Source: Dendrocalamus latiflorus
Lineage: Eukaryota > Streptophyta > Magnoliopsida > Poales > Poaceae
DNA: 64,000 nt
NCBI GenBank assembly: GCA_017311315.1
Contig: CM029626.1
Coordinates: 7,957,006 to 8,021,005 of the forward strand
Reading direction: 5' to 3'
The notes beneath the pieces are model-generated. The model had not been told where the DNA came from. It did not search any database and saw only the letters and a list, made by a program, of their open reading frames with translations. The position numbers and the translations under genes were made by a program. Within the stretch, counting starts at the first letter, position 1. The number at the start of each line of letters is the position of its first letter. Of this stretch, positions 49,301 through 61,411 are shown one piece after another.

Positions 49301-49792
49301 GGATCGCTGATCGTGGGGCACAGTTGTGCGAGAGAACTTTTCGGCGCGCGGATCGCAAGAACAGCCATGGCCGCCGCTCGCCGGAGCTCTTCGCTGCCCT
49401 GCGGCGATCGGCTCGCTTCACCCGTTGGCGCAAATGGTAATACAGAACATTAGTCTCTTTTGCAAAAACCAACCTCACTGACATGTGGGGTCTGATACAT
49501 TGGACCCACATGTCAGCCTAATCCCCTCACAAGAACCAGTATGGGTGTACACGAAAATTGAAATAAGGAGAGGCTCTTGTGGAACGTATGCTCATGTGCG
49601 CTCCCCAACTCAATCTAGGCCGCTCAAATAGGTCCAGATTCGCATCGCGAATTTTAATCGGGATCCAAGCGAGGACGAAATGGTAGCGACGAAAAAAAAT
49701 TCTAAATGGCTTCTTTGGGAAAAAAAAATACAACTCGCTCGCTCGCTGATATGTGGGGCACGCTCTGTAGGACCCACCCGTCAGCTGCTTGG
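46303..49792. other. Intergenic region with repeats, no gene seen
   Basis: Contains an AGTTTCAA-type degenerate array (separate entry), a GC-richer block at 47200-47950 with no recognised coding content, and a 290 bp segment at 48494-48780 related to 55897-56190. The phrase TGACATGTGGGGTC and similar words around 49470-49510 are common in grass intergenic DNA. Confidence 0.4.
46690..47180. repeat. Degenerate AAGTTTCAA minisatellite
   Basis: About 490 bp of variants of AAGTTTCAAGAAGTTTCAGC, with unit length varying around 12-30 bp. It is unrelated to flanking sequence. Confidence 0.75.
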
Positions 49793-49802
49793 CCACAAGA
49801 CT

Positions 49803-49900
49803 TGAGTTTTTTTGAATAATTCAATTTTTATTTGAAATTACAGAACAATACCCGTACAATTTTTTTTACAGGAATGACCTCCAGTCGTTTAACGGTTGGG
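49803..49900 (+). repeat. Left terminal inverted repeat of the MULE
   Basis: Begins TGAGTTTTTTTGAATAATTC. By eye it is roughly three-quarters identical to the reverse complement of the right end over about 100 bp. Confidence 0.85.
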
Positions 49901-50116
49901 CGACTGGATGCTGGCGCCTAACGACCGCACGACAGGCATGCAGTCGGTGGGCCCTTTCGTCGAATAGTAGGGCGACTGGAACCTACGGGGGTGTGGTTGA
50001 GGTCCTAAGCCGTCACCTGGTTGGGCCAATCTGCAAAGTACCAATCCGTGTCCTCCTGGCCTAGGAGACCCCAAAATCTCTCAGCGAGCATAAGACTACA
50101 GTGCAAATATCATTAA

Positions 50117-50339
50117 GGCCCCGTTTGGCACAGCTCCACCACCGGCTCCTGAAGCTGTTTGGAGCCGTTTTGTGCCAAACGGGGTACAACAAAATAGCTC
50201 CACCCAAGGAGTCCCTTAAAACCTGCTGAGACAAAAGTAGCTCCTTGGGTGGAGCTGAAAAAAGTAGCTTCACCCAGCTCCACTTGTGAAGTAAAAAAAA
50301 CAGCTCCACTTGTGAAGTGGAGCCGTGCCAAACGGGGCC
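50117..50339. mobile_element. PIF/Harbinger-like MITE nested in the MULE
   Basis: 223 bp with terminal inverted repeats GGCCCCGTTTGGCAC...GTGCCAAACGGGGCC, flanked by the 3 bp duplication TAA (50114-50116 and 50340-50342), as in Tourist-type MITEs. It interrupts the 3' portion of the MULE cargo, so it inserted after the MULE. Confidence 0.85.
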
Positions 50340-50699
50340 TAATTCTTCAAGTAAAGGGATAGGAGAAAACGAAAGGTGGCACGGTGTACCCTCGGCTAGC
50401 GCCATGGCGTGGTCAAAGCCATCCGGAAGGACGTACGGCATGTCGTACACGCTCTACGTGGGGAAGCTGGAGAAGTCCAGAGGACGTACAAACTACTACG
50501 CTGGCAGTGTATGGGGCCATGCCCAGGCTGACCCCCCAGCCTCCTTAGGCCGAGGTGGTGTCGCATGTGTCGTGGCTTACCCTCCGACCTCATCAGGGTG
50601 TGGCAGACGTGGCCATGCAGGACCTCCCATGTGGTGTGATGCCGGGCGAGATGATGTCAGTAGATGCACCGAGTGTGCACCAAGGGCTGGCGTGTGGAC

Positions 50700-52300
50700 C
50701 TCCGGGGGCCCAGTGCATGACAATAGGGCGACGACATTTGTACCCAAGGCCTGTACATGATGGAAAGCCCGTACCAACTCCTTGCATGTGAACTGCGCAC
50801 CACTGGCGATCCTATCCCCCATGCTGTGAGAGTCCCTCCAAATCGCAACACCGACGTCTGCTTGCAAGGAAAACACGAAAGGATGAAATCTATTAGTGGG
50901 ATTGCCAGAAGCGAAGATTTAGAAATATGATGTAACGTACCGAGATGTGTACATCTCATGCGAGGCACGTGGGGATGTGTTGGTCGGTGCTGCGATGTGT
51001 GGCGGTGGCGGGTCGATGACATGTATCGGCCTAGTACATGTTCGAGGAGCATACCAGCAAAGGTACTCGCCATATGCACTACGGTCATATGGGGTAACCT
51101 CCTACACACAGTCCTGTAGCGTACCCTCCCACTGGGTTGTCCATGCCTCCATCTTCGCCGTCCACTCCATGCCGCATTTTACTCCCTTCCTAGAGTGTCT
51201 GTAGGAGGTAACATTTGGTTAGAAGTGCAATGAGACAACAGTAAAAGGAGAGACATCTACAGTGGTAACTCACGTGTGGGTGTTTTCGAGCACAGATCGC
51301 CTAACCGATACTGGAACGACCTGGCGTAGTGCTCCATGAAGACGTCGAATATGAACTTCTGCTGCGTCAACCAGAAAGCCTAGTCGTGCCAACACAGCGA
51401 GGATAGCCCATCAGGAGTATGGCTCTACAGTGCCTCAGGGGAGTAGGGCTCCCAACGCACATTATCAGCCTTGAGCTGATCAAACTGCTCCACGAAGGGC
51501 AGATACGCCCGTGTAACCTGAACATGTGCGAAATGTACCTACAAGAAACACCAGCTGTTACACCTATTGCTCCACCTGAGTATAAGCAAAAAGTTATCAA
51601 TACAGTACTGCGAAAAGGAGTGTAGTGGATCAAATGGGAAGGGCGTCACACACGTACCCGGAACTACGAGAGCCACTACAACGACGGGTCGTGCGTCTGA
51701 CTCGGCGGTAAGACGTAGTATCCCTCCACAGGCCTAGGCGGAAGGACTCCCTAGAACCTATCCAGTAGGTCCGCGCGCCAGCCAGCTAGGGCCTCTGGCA
51801 GGAAGGTAGCAGCTCCCACGATAGGAAGGCTGAGCAGCAGCGAGATGTCCTGCAGAGTAGGTGCCATCTCCCTCAATGTGAAGTGGAAAGTGTGCATCTT
51901 CAGCCGCCACTGGTCCACCAAAGCTATCATTAGGGAGTGGTCAAAGGGGAAGCATCGCAACCGCTCTGCATCATCATCCCTGCCCACAGCTGGTGCCAGA
52001 CCATCCTCGTCTGTGGCCTGCACCATCCGGGCGAGAGGTAGTATATCGCATCGCTCAGCCTGCAAAGCAAAAAAAGGTTTGTGTGAAACCAACGTAAGGC
52101 GAGTTGGCAACACTGCCGGAGTGCAAACCTGGCTGTCTAACGTGGGTCTAGCCTCCAGGCTACTCAAGGTGTGCGCGTGTGGAGCACCCCCAAGTCAGTT
52201 GCCTCCTTCGCTCTCCCAGGAGGCAGGACACGGCGTGACACATGATGCGACTAGTCGATGCGCTCATCTAGGAGGCCGTAAGGCTAGTCTGATCTGCGAA
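50700..52300 (-). pseudogene. Plant mobile domain (PMD, aminotransferase-like) gene remnant
   Basis: The clearest block is a 138-codon open segment at 51751-52167 with LVDQWRLKMHTFHFTLREMAPTLQDISLLLSLPIVG. That is the hallmark of the PMD found in transposons and in MAIL1/MAIN-type plant proteins. Further pieces follow downstream on the minus strand, separated by frame changes: FDVFMEHYARSFQYRLGDLC near 51310-51370 and a GEYLCWYAPRTCTRPIHVI-like piece near 51020-51080. It is most likely exons plus decay. The function of PMD in transposons is unsettled. Confidence 0.75.
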
Positions 52301-52628
52301 GTTCACGAGCCATACCTACAAAATGACTTCAAGTTAGCTTTCACGTGGAACAAAAAACATCAAATATAAAGCAACAGTAAATGTAACTTGTGAATAAATA
52401 AACGAAACAATACTAGGCTACCAGGACAACACTTACAACAATACTGAAAGGGAAAAATACCACAACAGTTATACAAATAGTACATGCAACGTATGGTACA
52501 ATTACTACGACACTATGTACATCAAATGTGACAACTAAGTAAGGACAAATTGCAGCGTACAATGATCAATAATCTTTAAGCCACTTTGCACACTCTAACA
52601 ACTAGAAGCAAAAACCATGCCGGTGTGC

Positions 52629-54330
52629 CTACTCATCAGCAGGTGCCTTGCATCGTCTAACTGTGTGGCCATCTTGCCTGCAACGCCCGCAGCGTCTACC
52701 TGACGCTCCAGCTTGCGCTTCATCCATATCATTGGTAATACGATGGCTCTGCCGCCGACCCTTTCCACCCTTCAACATATCAACATTCAAAATTCAGGTC
52801 CTCCCTACAATATCCAAGGTGATGAAGTTGCCCACAACCCTGAACTCCCTAAGCTTGCTATACCATGCATGCATCACCCTCTTCTTGAAGAAGTACTTGG
52901 ACATGAAGTTTGAATGATCCATGCCCATAGTCCCACATGCGGCAAGGACATGAGAGCATGTGCACGAGCAGCTAGGTTTGTTTACATGATCTCCAATGCA
53001 TACCTCGTGGGTGACAAAAGAATGAGCTGTCCTAAATTTTGTTCTATCTCAAAGGAGCACGTCGAAATGATGCTCCCTATTGCACATCATGTGCACCATG
53101 TGCAATTGGCCCTCTTTGTCTTCGCCTCTACGTATGCCATAAACTTTGAGTAGTATAATATTTGTGGGTTGGCTACATGAAGTGCGGTATTTGCATGCCT
53201 CTCCCTCAAATAGCTGATTGTGATGTGAGGAACACCTTCCACAATGGCGACGAGAGGTTGAGAATGAAGCCCCGTGAAAACCCAATTGTACACCTCGGTA
53301 AGGTTAGTCATCATTATGTCGTACCTCGCATTGTCCATGTCGTGCAGCAGGGACTACTTCTCTAATGGCTCGGCCTCGATCTAGTGTGAGAAGCACTTGA
53401 TGTCTTGTGAGCACTTCCTCCTTGGACCAGCTGCGTTAGGCTCAGCCAGAGTTGCGAGGCATTCGAGTTGTGCCACCCCAGGCATGGCCCGTCCTTTGTT
53501 CCTCTCGTCGACGTGTTTCTTGCTGTGCTCGTCCAACAGCACCCATTAAGCGTCAAATTTTGGTTCTACATAGCCAACCTATTGAATAGCTTCATCAACG
53601 GTTACTTTGGGAACTGCTTGGAGAAGTTGGCCTCCAGGTGGTGAATGTACCATTTGTTACTCATATCTAGATAAGGAAAGGGCACCTCGGGGTCTTCTTG
53701 AAGTTTTCTTATAGCTTTCACCATCCCAGCGTGGCGATCATGGATTACACACACACTAAGACGAGCACTGACAACTCTAACTCTCACATATCGAAGGAAC
53801 CACAACAAGTTATCGTAATTCTCACTTTCTACTAATGCGATGGCCAAGGGCAGAATTTGATTATTGCCGTCAACACCAATGACCGTAAGGATCTAGCTCT
53901 TGTATTTGCTAGTCAAAACGGTCTCGTCAATTGAGATCATGGGAATCATATGCCTGAATGCCTCAATGCATGCACCAAAGGCAAAGAAGACCCTCAACAA
54001 CACCGCAAAACTCGGCGGCGTTGTAGCTGGCTTGTCCTTTACAGCAGTGTACGTGCCTGGATTTCTGTCCTACAACACCTGAAGCATACAAGGAAGGTTA
54101 TCGTACGCCACCTCGAAAGACCCAAACCGTTTTTTCAAAGCCTTCTGCTTTGCATGCCACGTCTTCGCATAGCTAATGTTGTATTTAAATTTCTTCTCAA
54201 TAGCCACCATGATATTCGTGGCCTCGATGTCCTTCTTCTCCACTATCTCTCCATACATCAAATTGGCTATAATTCGGATGTTAGGTTATGATGCCTCGGC
54301 AAAACACTACTAAGAATGCAGAACTGCGGC
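52629..54330 (-). pseudogene. MuDR-like MULE transposase remnant
   Basis: Minus-strand segments in order: a region with TWHAKQKALKKRFGSFEVAYDNLP (54070-54261); PMISIDETVLTSKYKS and then LTVIGVDGNNQILPLAIALVE (about 53830-53950), the DDE transposase core; DRHAGMVKAIR (53602-53847); and a C-terminal CCHC zinc knuckle CGRCRQDGHTVRRC ending at a TAG at 52629-52631. In-frame stops and frame changes between segments make it a pseudogene. The likely N-terminal part beyond 54330 is too decayed to place. Confidence 0.82.
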
Positions 54331-55229
54331 TCCACCTTTGAGACAATCCAGTGAGTCCTATATTTTGGTCTACGTGTGTGCACCCTCTAAACACAACCAG
54401 CTTGCTCGCACTTCACAGTGTACTGCTTCTGGCTAGATTTCACAACCCGAAAAGTCCGCACATGGACAGGGCCCATAGTTTGATGGAATCTTGCAACGAT
54501 ACCTTGTCAGCAAACATTGAGTGCAACTGAACCTCTGTACCATGATACTCCTATGGTGATTTGTGCTTGTCATGCGCAGCAACATCCTCAATATCAAACA
54601 TGTTCTATTTCTGCGGGATGGGAGCATCGTCCTTATCGAAACTATCCTCATCGTCCTTCTGTACTGCTTGCTCTTCAGCCCAGGCGATCCGGTCATTACT
54701 CTCTATTTTCTATAACTATAATTCTCTACGGATGTTAAGTTTTTATAACTATATTTACTAAATTTTCTACAAACTACAATGACTAAATTTTCTATGACTA
54801 TTTATTTCATCCAAAGTTGTACTAATTTTATCTACAGCTATAATTTTCTATGGATCCTAATTATACACTAAACTAATTATTTACTTCACACAAAAATAAT
54901 ATTGACTACAACATACAAAACAATTACCTCGCAGAAGTAACATATCCTCTTCTTCTTTCTCTCTCTCTCTCTCTCTCCTTCTCTTCTCTTTCCCCACTCT
55001 TCTCTTCTCTTCTTTCCCTTCTCTTTTCTCTCTTCTTCTTCGCGCGGCATCGGCGGATATAAATGGCCAGGGGCTCGATCGAGCAGCTGATTTATATGCA
55101 CGTCCAGTTGCTGAATGGTTGGGTGACTGGTCCCACTCACCTGACTGTTCGGCGATTGCAATTATGTCGTCCAACGGTCCACATATTGCTTACGTGTCGT
55201 GCGGCAGTTGGGCGATAGGTTTCAGTCCC

Positions 55230-55329
55230 TCAAATATTGAGTGACTGAAGGCCACTCTTGTAAAAAAATTTTGCATAGGTATATTTCTGTTATTTCAGAT
55301 AAAAATAGATTATTTCTTTAAAAAAAATT
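55230..55329 (-). repeat. Right terminal inverted repeat of the MULE
   Basis: Its reverse complement begins AATTTTTTTTAAAGAAATAA and continues with the shared TTTTTATCTGAAATAACAG and TTTTTTTACAAGAGTGGCC blocks. Confidence 0.85.
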
Positions 55330-55339
55330 CCACAAGACT

Positions 55340-57125
55340 GCTTCCTCCCTGCCGCCGTTCGCCGGAGCTTGGCCGCATCCCGTCCGTCCCTGGCATCCCT
55401 CCTGGAGGCTTCGCCCTCGCACACAGAGACCTGGGCAGGTGGTTCTGGAAGCCCCTCTTCCCCTCGACCCCTCTGCTCCGGTCGGTGGCCGCCGCGAGGA
55501 TGCGGCGCAGCCGGCGCTGCTGCAGCCTGGCTAAAAAACCATCACCGTTCAAAACTCCGTTAGTCACCGAAGAACAGAAGCAGAGCACATGGAGCCCAAG
55601 GAGAAACGAACACCGCACTGACGAGATCAAACCATCCACTCGCCATTCTGTTGCATTTGCCAGCTCCTCCCAATTGTCCAATGTATTTTCATGAGGGCGA
55701 GTCCTTGAGCTAGTGGCTAAGCGACTGTTCCACAGATACTGCAAAACCTGTTATGTTGTCAGCATTTAGATTTCAGGGCCTCAAGCTAGCCAGCTACGGA
55801 ATGAACAACCGTGCGCGTGTGGAGATGGAACAACTTCAGAGAGAGAATATGGCAGCTATAACTTCAGGGAATTTTGGCCGGAGCTGCAGACTATCCGTAC
55901 TCGGCCGTCGCTTGTAGTCTCCCAACTCCTAGCTGCTTATCCTGTTACTCAACCCTCTGGACACCATCTCAATTGAGTTTTTCATTTCTCAAGCCAATGT
56001 CAATCTGGATGAGCTCAATCCGGAGAGATCAGGACAAAGACTTTTCCTCTTATCTTGGCCTCTTAGGTAGATATGCTACGCGTTGTGAGTTGTGACTGCC
56101 GGGTTTCAGCTTCCCACAATCTTCTCCGATTACTGGTCTTTTGTCGCGCTATCGACGTTACGTCGTTGATTTGGTTATGTGCTTTGGCTCGACGGCGGCG
56201 ACGCCTTTGTTTGAGTCTTTGACCGGGCCACCCCGGCCGGCCCGGCAGATCGTTGCCGTCGTCAAGAAATCGAGTCACAAAACGCACGTTGAGACGTTTA
56301 GTTACCCAACAGCCCGCTCGCGGCACGCCAGTGGCAGCGCCGGCCGGGACGAAAAGCTTAGAACGGTACTAGACGCGGTCAAATGGATCATTCGGAACGG
56401 TACAACATGGATTCACATAAATACGGTCCTCTGATACGACTGACTCAAATAAATTACCGTACTATACCGGTCAATATGTCTACCTTCTATCCAAACACGA
56501 TATAGAGAGGAGTCACGTTAGCCTAGACACATTTAGCTAAATAGGTTCCCGATGACTCATTAATTTTACTATCAGTCCAAATAATTTTACTACTAAGTCA
56601 CTTATTTATGTTCATAAGAATGTAATAATCCTAACATAAATATTTATACTGCCAACCACAAATAATTTTACTATATTATAAAAAAATTACCGTCCGTACC
56701 AGTCTAGTTATGCTAGCCCATTTGGCCAGGTCTAAACAGTACCACCTAACACGTGGCGCGATTGATGATGCATGGTTGTAAAATCACCACCTCGTGATTC
56801 CCCTTGTATAGTTGATGGGTATTGATTACCGTCCTGCCTTCACTCGTCATGAGAACAATGAGAAATCTTCACCAGGGTATATACGCAATCAAGATTCACG
56901 GCAGTTCCCATAACAACAGTTCCACGTACGGCGAGCAAGAACAGGCCTCGCCCGCATGTTCCACAAATGGCACCTCCTAGTTCTTCCACACGATGAATGA
57001 AATGCGGCGTGACAATAAGCACGCCGCGAGTCAACACATGCCACCGCCAAACCGAGGGCAACCAATGACTCGAAAACCAAGAGCTGATGATGACATGGTG
57101 CACATGGGATCTAAGTGCAGGTTTT
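55340..57125. other. Intergenic, no gene seen
   Basis: GC-rich DNA follows the MULE. 55897-56190 is a diverged copy of 48494-48780 on the other side of the MULE. From 56460 to 56840 the sequence is AT-rich with nothing recognised. Confidence 0.4.
55897..56190. repeat. Diverged direct duplicate of 48494-48780
   Basis: The two segments share an ordered series of blocks in the same orientation: GTACTC-GGC, CTCCCAACT-CCTAGC, CCAATGTCA, GATGAGCTC/GGTGAGCTC, GCGACTGCCGGGTTT / GTGACTGCCGGGTTT and CGACGTTACGTCGTTG. Spacing differs by only a few bases over nearly 300 bp. Confidence 0.75.
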
Positions 57126-58392
57126 TCATAGGAAAGCATCCTTCTCGAGCAACCTGAGAACCTCATCCTGTTTGTTGAGCTTGGCGACCTCGGTAGGGGT
57201 TTTCCCATCCAGATTTTGGAGCGTGCTGCGAATCATTTTATCAAGTTAAATACAGACTAGGGACTGATAATTACCAAAGGTAAGAGAAAATGGCTGATTT
57301 AACTAACACATCAGCGCCATGCTTTAACGGAGTGTTCTTATTCTTATCCAATGCGTCCACTGCAGCACCTGCCTCTAGAAGGATTTCTGCGCATTTCAAC
57401 TGAACATACAGAAGTTCACCCAATTAATTGCCACTAATTAGCATATGTAATAGATGCAAATAAACAAGGAGGAAATGCAGCTCTCCAACTAGTATGGGCC
57501 AAAAGATCTAAATCTACTGATGATACAATAGCCAGTAGGAGCCTCCAAGTCGAGATTATATATTTTAAAATTTTGCAGTAGATAGAAATGTTGCAACCAA
57601 GGATCAACAAACGCGAAGACATTGCTTGCGAACACAAACATTTTACACAACACAAAGTACTAACTCAAACTGGCTGCAACAAGAGAGACCATGAATACAT
57701 GACTAGAAAAAAACCAACCAACCCAGGATCTATTGATGAACTCCTGGAATGTCAACCTACAATGATGTATAGAAGAACAAGATACCACAAAACATGGAAG
57801 TCTAGCAGAGTATGAAGGAACATTCTCGTTTATCTGGGGTTGCGTCATTCATTTCAGCTTTAAAAGGTCCAGCAGATCCACATACCTCACCATATCCACA
57901 TGCAAAATATAAGGCCCTTCTTCCCTCTGCATCTTCTTCATCCTTGTCTGCTCCACCATCTAGAGCTTTCTTCAGACCTGTTGTGTTATTCAACTTGTAA
58001 ATGCAGCACTTAACGGTAAATAAGTCAATGATTTAATAGAGATTTCCTCAGACACAAATAAAAGATTGACGGTAGCAACCATATCTAATGCAAATCTCCC
58101 CATGTATAACAAAAACAGTGACACTAGTGGCCAAATAAGAAATGCGCTCACAGTTCAACCCCAGATTCATCTACTGCAAAGAACATCATCTATTCAATGA
58201 TGGAAGCATTTGCAGGATCTATTCCACACCTTGCAAGCTGCCTTTACCCTTTACACAAACAGTTTAGATGACCCATTTCATAAGCATGTGGCTCATAAGC
58301 TATAAGCCAAGAAGCCAAGTATGACGTAAGGGAAAGCATGCACTGGTCATCATATGCACCAAAGTTGTTGTGCTTAGTTGGAGAGACAGGAT

Positions 58393-58851
58393 TGTTAGGT
58401 CCTTAATCATCATGCATTAGACTTAACCCTAGAACTGAACATGAACACCTAGGCATGGGGAGTTAGGGGATGACTTACGGTCGCCGATGAACGCCATTTG
58501 AGAGAAGACCTCGTGCCTGCGTGATGCAGGCGTGGAGACGAGTCGGTGCAGATCACCCAGAGAGTCGCCGGCGATGTCCTGTAGCAGCAGCGGCGACGGT
58601 CTTCCCGTTGCTTTACCGCGCGTAGTAGATCGGGTCTCTTTAGGGTTTGTGCAGGGCTTTTGGTTCTCACGGGAACGGACGTCTCACCGTGAGAGGCCGG
58701 TGCCCTAACCTTATATAGCGCTGTTGCAACGGGGGACCGTAACCAATATTTGGTAAGACACCCCCGATCAGGGCGCTGAAAATCAGTGAAACGTGGATTT
58801 CCCCACGTCTTTCCTTTTCTGGCCGTTTTGGCCTTAGATCAATATCCAACA
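58393..58851 (-). mobile_element. Solo LTR (459 bp) in an AKR2-like intron
   Basis: The ends are TGTTAGG...CCAACA, with perfect 5 bp direct repeats AGGAT at 58388-58392 and 58852-58856. On the minus strand it begins TGTTGGATATTG and carries a promoter-like CTATATAAGG followed by a GC-rich leader. The minus orientation is therefore preferred. Confidence 0.88.
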
Positions 58852-59033
58852 AGGATGTGTCGTATTAACCCAAAAATGGTTGCATAGTGATAGATCTGGT
58901 ACACCCTAGGGTAAGCAGCATAGCCATAGCTACACATTTCTGTAAAGAAACTAATATGGATAAATACCAATACCATGGGCAAATCAACTATGAACAAACA
59001 ATTAGAAGTCAAGTCTTATAGTTATTATTTAAC

Positions 59034-59856
59034 TGTTGAAAATATAAGCACATGTAGGTTCAATTTATTCCATAAATAAATCATGACATCATGTACGCAA
59101 AATAACAGAACCATCACAGGCATAAAAGATCTAGACATGTAAACCAGGAGACTATACATGAACAGATCTAATACGGAGAACATGACTGTTACGTACCGAC
59201 GATTCTGTTCTGATTGGTTTGTCGATGTTGACGCTGCAGGCACGGTGTGGATGACACGAGGTCGATGACGACTCGCCGAAGCCAAACGACGAGGAAGACG
59301 AGCCAGAGCTACAGCAAGCAGTCGCGCAGAGCGCTTCCCGAAAACCTTATTCGCCCTCTCCCGGTGCAGGACTTCGAAGGCGACGGTTCCGGAGACCTGC
59401 TCTCCCGAACAACAGTGCACGCCGGCGGACGGGATGGAGTAGACTACGTGGGACGGCGCAGCACAATGGAGGAGGCAAAAAACCCTAGATTGAACTCGTA
59501 ACCGAAACGGATTAGTCACGCGTAACCGATCCGGATTCACCGCCACTCAAAACAGCAAAAGTAAGCCGCATCTGCGCAAGATGCAAGCACCTGGAGCCGA
59601 TTTTGGCGGACCATTCACGCAGGTGCCGTGCGCCCGCGTCAGGCGAGGCGAGCGAGCGCGTGTGATCCTCTAGTTCTCTCCCACACATGCCTCAAGTGGC
59701 TAGGAGTGCACCATCCCTTTTAAGGTGGTCTTCCTCTCCTAGAACTAGCAATATAGTACTAAAGTTCACATGTAAGCCTCCTTTGCATGAGTGGGCTTTT
59801 GAGATTTAATTTAGAAATTATTCTTATTGTATGGGCTTGGCCCACATAATTCAACA
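59034..59856 (-). mobile_element. Solo LTR (823 bp) nine bases inside an AKR2-like splice donor
   Basis: On the minus strand it begins TGTTGAATTATGTGGGCC and ends TTTTCAACA, with perfect 5 bp duplications TTAAC at 59029-59033 and 59857-59861. The layout is copia-like, with a TTTTAAGG stretch upstream of a GC-rich leader. The insertion lies just downstream of the donor of the fifth exon (GAG|GTAATG). Confidence 0.9.
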
Positions 59857-60261
59857 TTAACTCCATTACCTCCGCATCACTGACGCTGGCACTGTGATGG
59901 ACAATGGACTCATCATCATACCCACCTCCCTCCTCAGTTTCTTCAGGTCCAGAAAGTACAGTGGGGGTAGCAGCATCTCCTGGAAGGTTAATTGACAATC
60001 ATAGCCTGCCCAATCTTCTGAAGAACCTCAGGGTCATTCCAGCACCTAGATATAGTAAACCAAACTATCTCAGCAACTTCAAAGCCGTAACCGGATCTCA
60101 ATACTAGTATACAATACCCACTTCACCATTGCAGATGGACCACCGGTCTCTATCTCATCAAGAATTGGCTTCAAAGATGGATCTTCCTTGATACGGGCCA
60201 TTCGCTCTTCAAGCTGCTCCTTATGAGCTGGACTAGTCAAGTTCTCTAGCATACTGGACAT

Positions 60262-60319
60262 AGCAGGATCCTGTCATACATAGGACAGATAGCAGGATCC
60301 TGTCATACATAGGACAGAA
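60262..60319 (-). repeat. 29-bp tandem duplication containing a splice acceptor
   Basis: AGCAGGATCCTGTCATACAT... is present twice in a row (60262-60290 and 60291-60319). On the minus strand it duplicates the acceptor TGACAG|GATCCTGCTAT of the fourth AKR2-like exon. Confidence 0.9.
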
Positions 60320-61411
60320 CTTGAGGAGGAAAAGCATTCAGGATAAAACTTTGGAAACAAGTGGGAAAAACAAAACATGATACCTGCATAAGAGCATTCC
60401 CAAAACGCTCCGCCATTGATACAAAGTGAGGATTTTGCATGACTTGTTTAATTGTTTCCACATACTGTTGAGGATCCAATGGAGGAACACCCTGTTCCCT
60501 GGAAACCTGAGTACTTTTTTTGAAGTTGCTCAGCCATCTGGTTGAATACAGGGTCACTCGCAATTTGCTCTGCCATCTCTCTTGTAGATGGATCCTGCAC
60601 ATGAGAACAAGAAATTTATACATATACAAGAATACAATAAAACTAATGCAATGCACAAAAGAGAACATGTAGAAAAAGGACAACATTTACCAAAATATTT
60701 TAAAAAAGGACAGCATTTACCAAAACATATTATGGCCACAGGGAGAAATCGTACATTGAGCAAGCTGTTCATAGAAGAAAAATAAAAAGGATTGGGAATG
60801 CCTGAATCAGCTGCTGAAGAAGCCCTTTTACATGCCTCAGACGACCCTTCTGATTTTGAATTTTTGTTCTGGTCTGAAAGGTAATTGGGTAGACAAAGAA
60901 AAGGGGCACATCAGACGCTATAGAATTATGCATTACAAATAAAGGACGAACTATCATTGCTTGTTCTAGCCTAATCAGTAATCACACAAGTGAAGTCGCA
61001 AGAACTACTTAAGAACATTAACATGTGGCGAATGTCGATTTCATGCGGGAAAAAATATTAATTCTCTTAAAACAGCAAACTCCAAGCTACATCGTATACC
61101 AGCACCAAGTGAGGTTCGTTTTTTTCTTTCACCTAGACCTGTCTTACGCATCATCATATAACAGCAGCAGCAAGGTAGAAAGTTCCCATGTCGCTAAGCA
61201 TTAGGACAAATCGTTTGAAGTACTTTGACTCCACTCCAAATGTCATTTATCTCTGACTTCTAACACATTTTGAAACACGACGGTTTCTTAATTTTATCTT
61301 TTTTTCTTTTATTTCTTTATATTATCTATGATAACGTAACTTTTTTATTTTTTTAAATTTAATTACTAAAAAAACTAACAGTTATTATAGAACATTTTCA
61401 ACCGCTACATG

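Larger units (their letters stand above)
49803..55329 (-). mobile_element. Complete MULE with transposase and plant-mobile-domain gene remnants
   Basis: A 5527 bp unit is flanked by a perfect 10 bp duplication CCACAAGACT (49793-49802 and 55330-55339). Long terminal inverted repeats of about 100 bp align left 49803-49900 against the reverse complement of 55230-55329; shared blocks include TTTTTATTTGAAAT / TTTTTATCTGAAAT and TTTTTTTACA. A 9-11 bp duplication and long inverted repeats are diagnostic of Mutator-like elements. Inside, on the minus strand, are a decayed MuDR-like transposase and downstream a decayed PMD (plant mobile domain) gene. PMD-carrying MULEs are known in plants. Multiple stops suggest the element is no longer autonomous. 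Confidence 0.92.

Noticed and set aside
59247..59501. 84-codon plus-strand ORF
   Set aside because: Lies antisense in the GC-rich leader of the 823 bp solo LTR.
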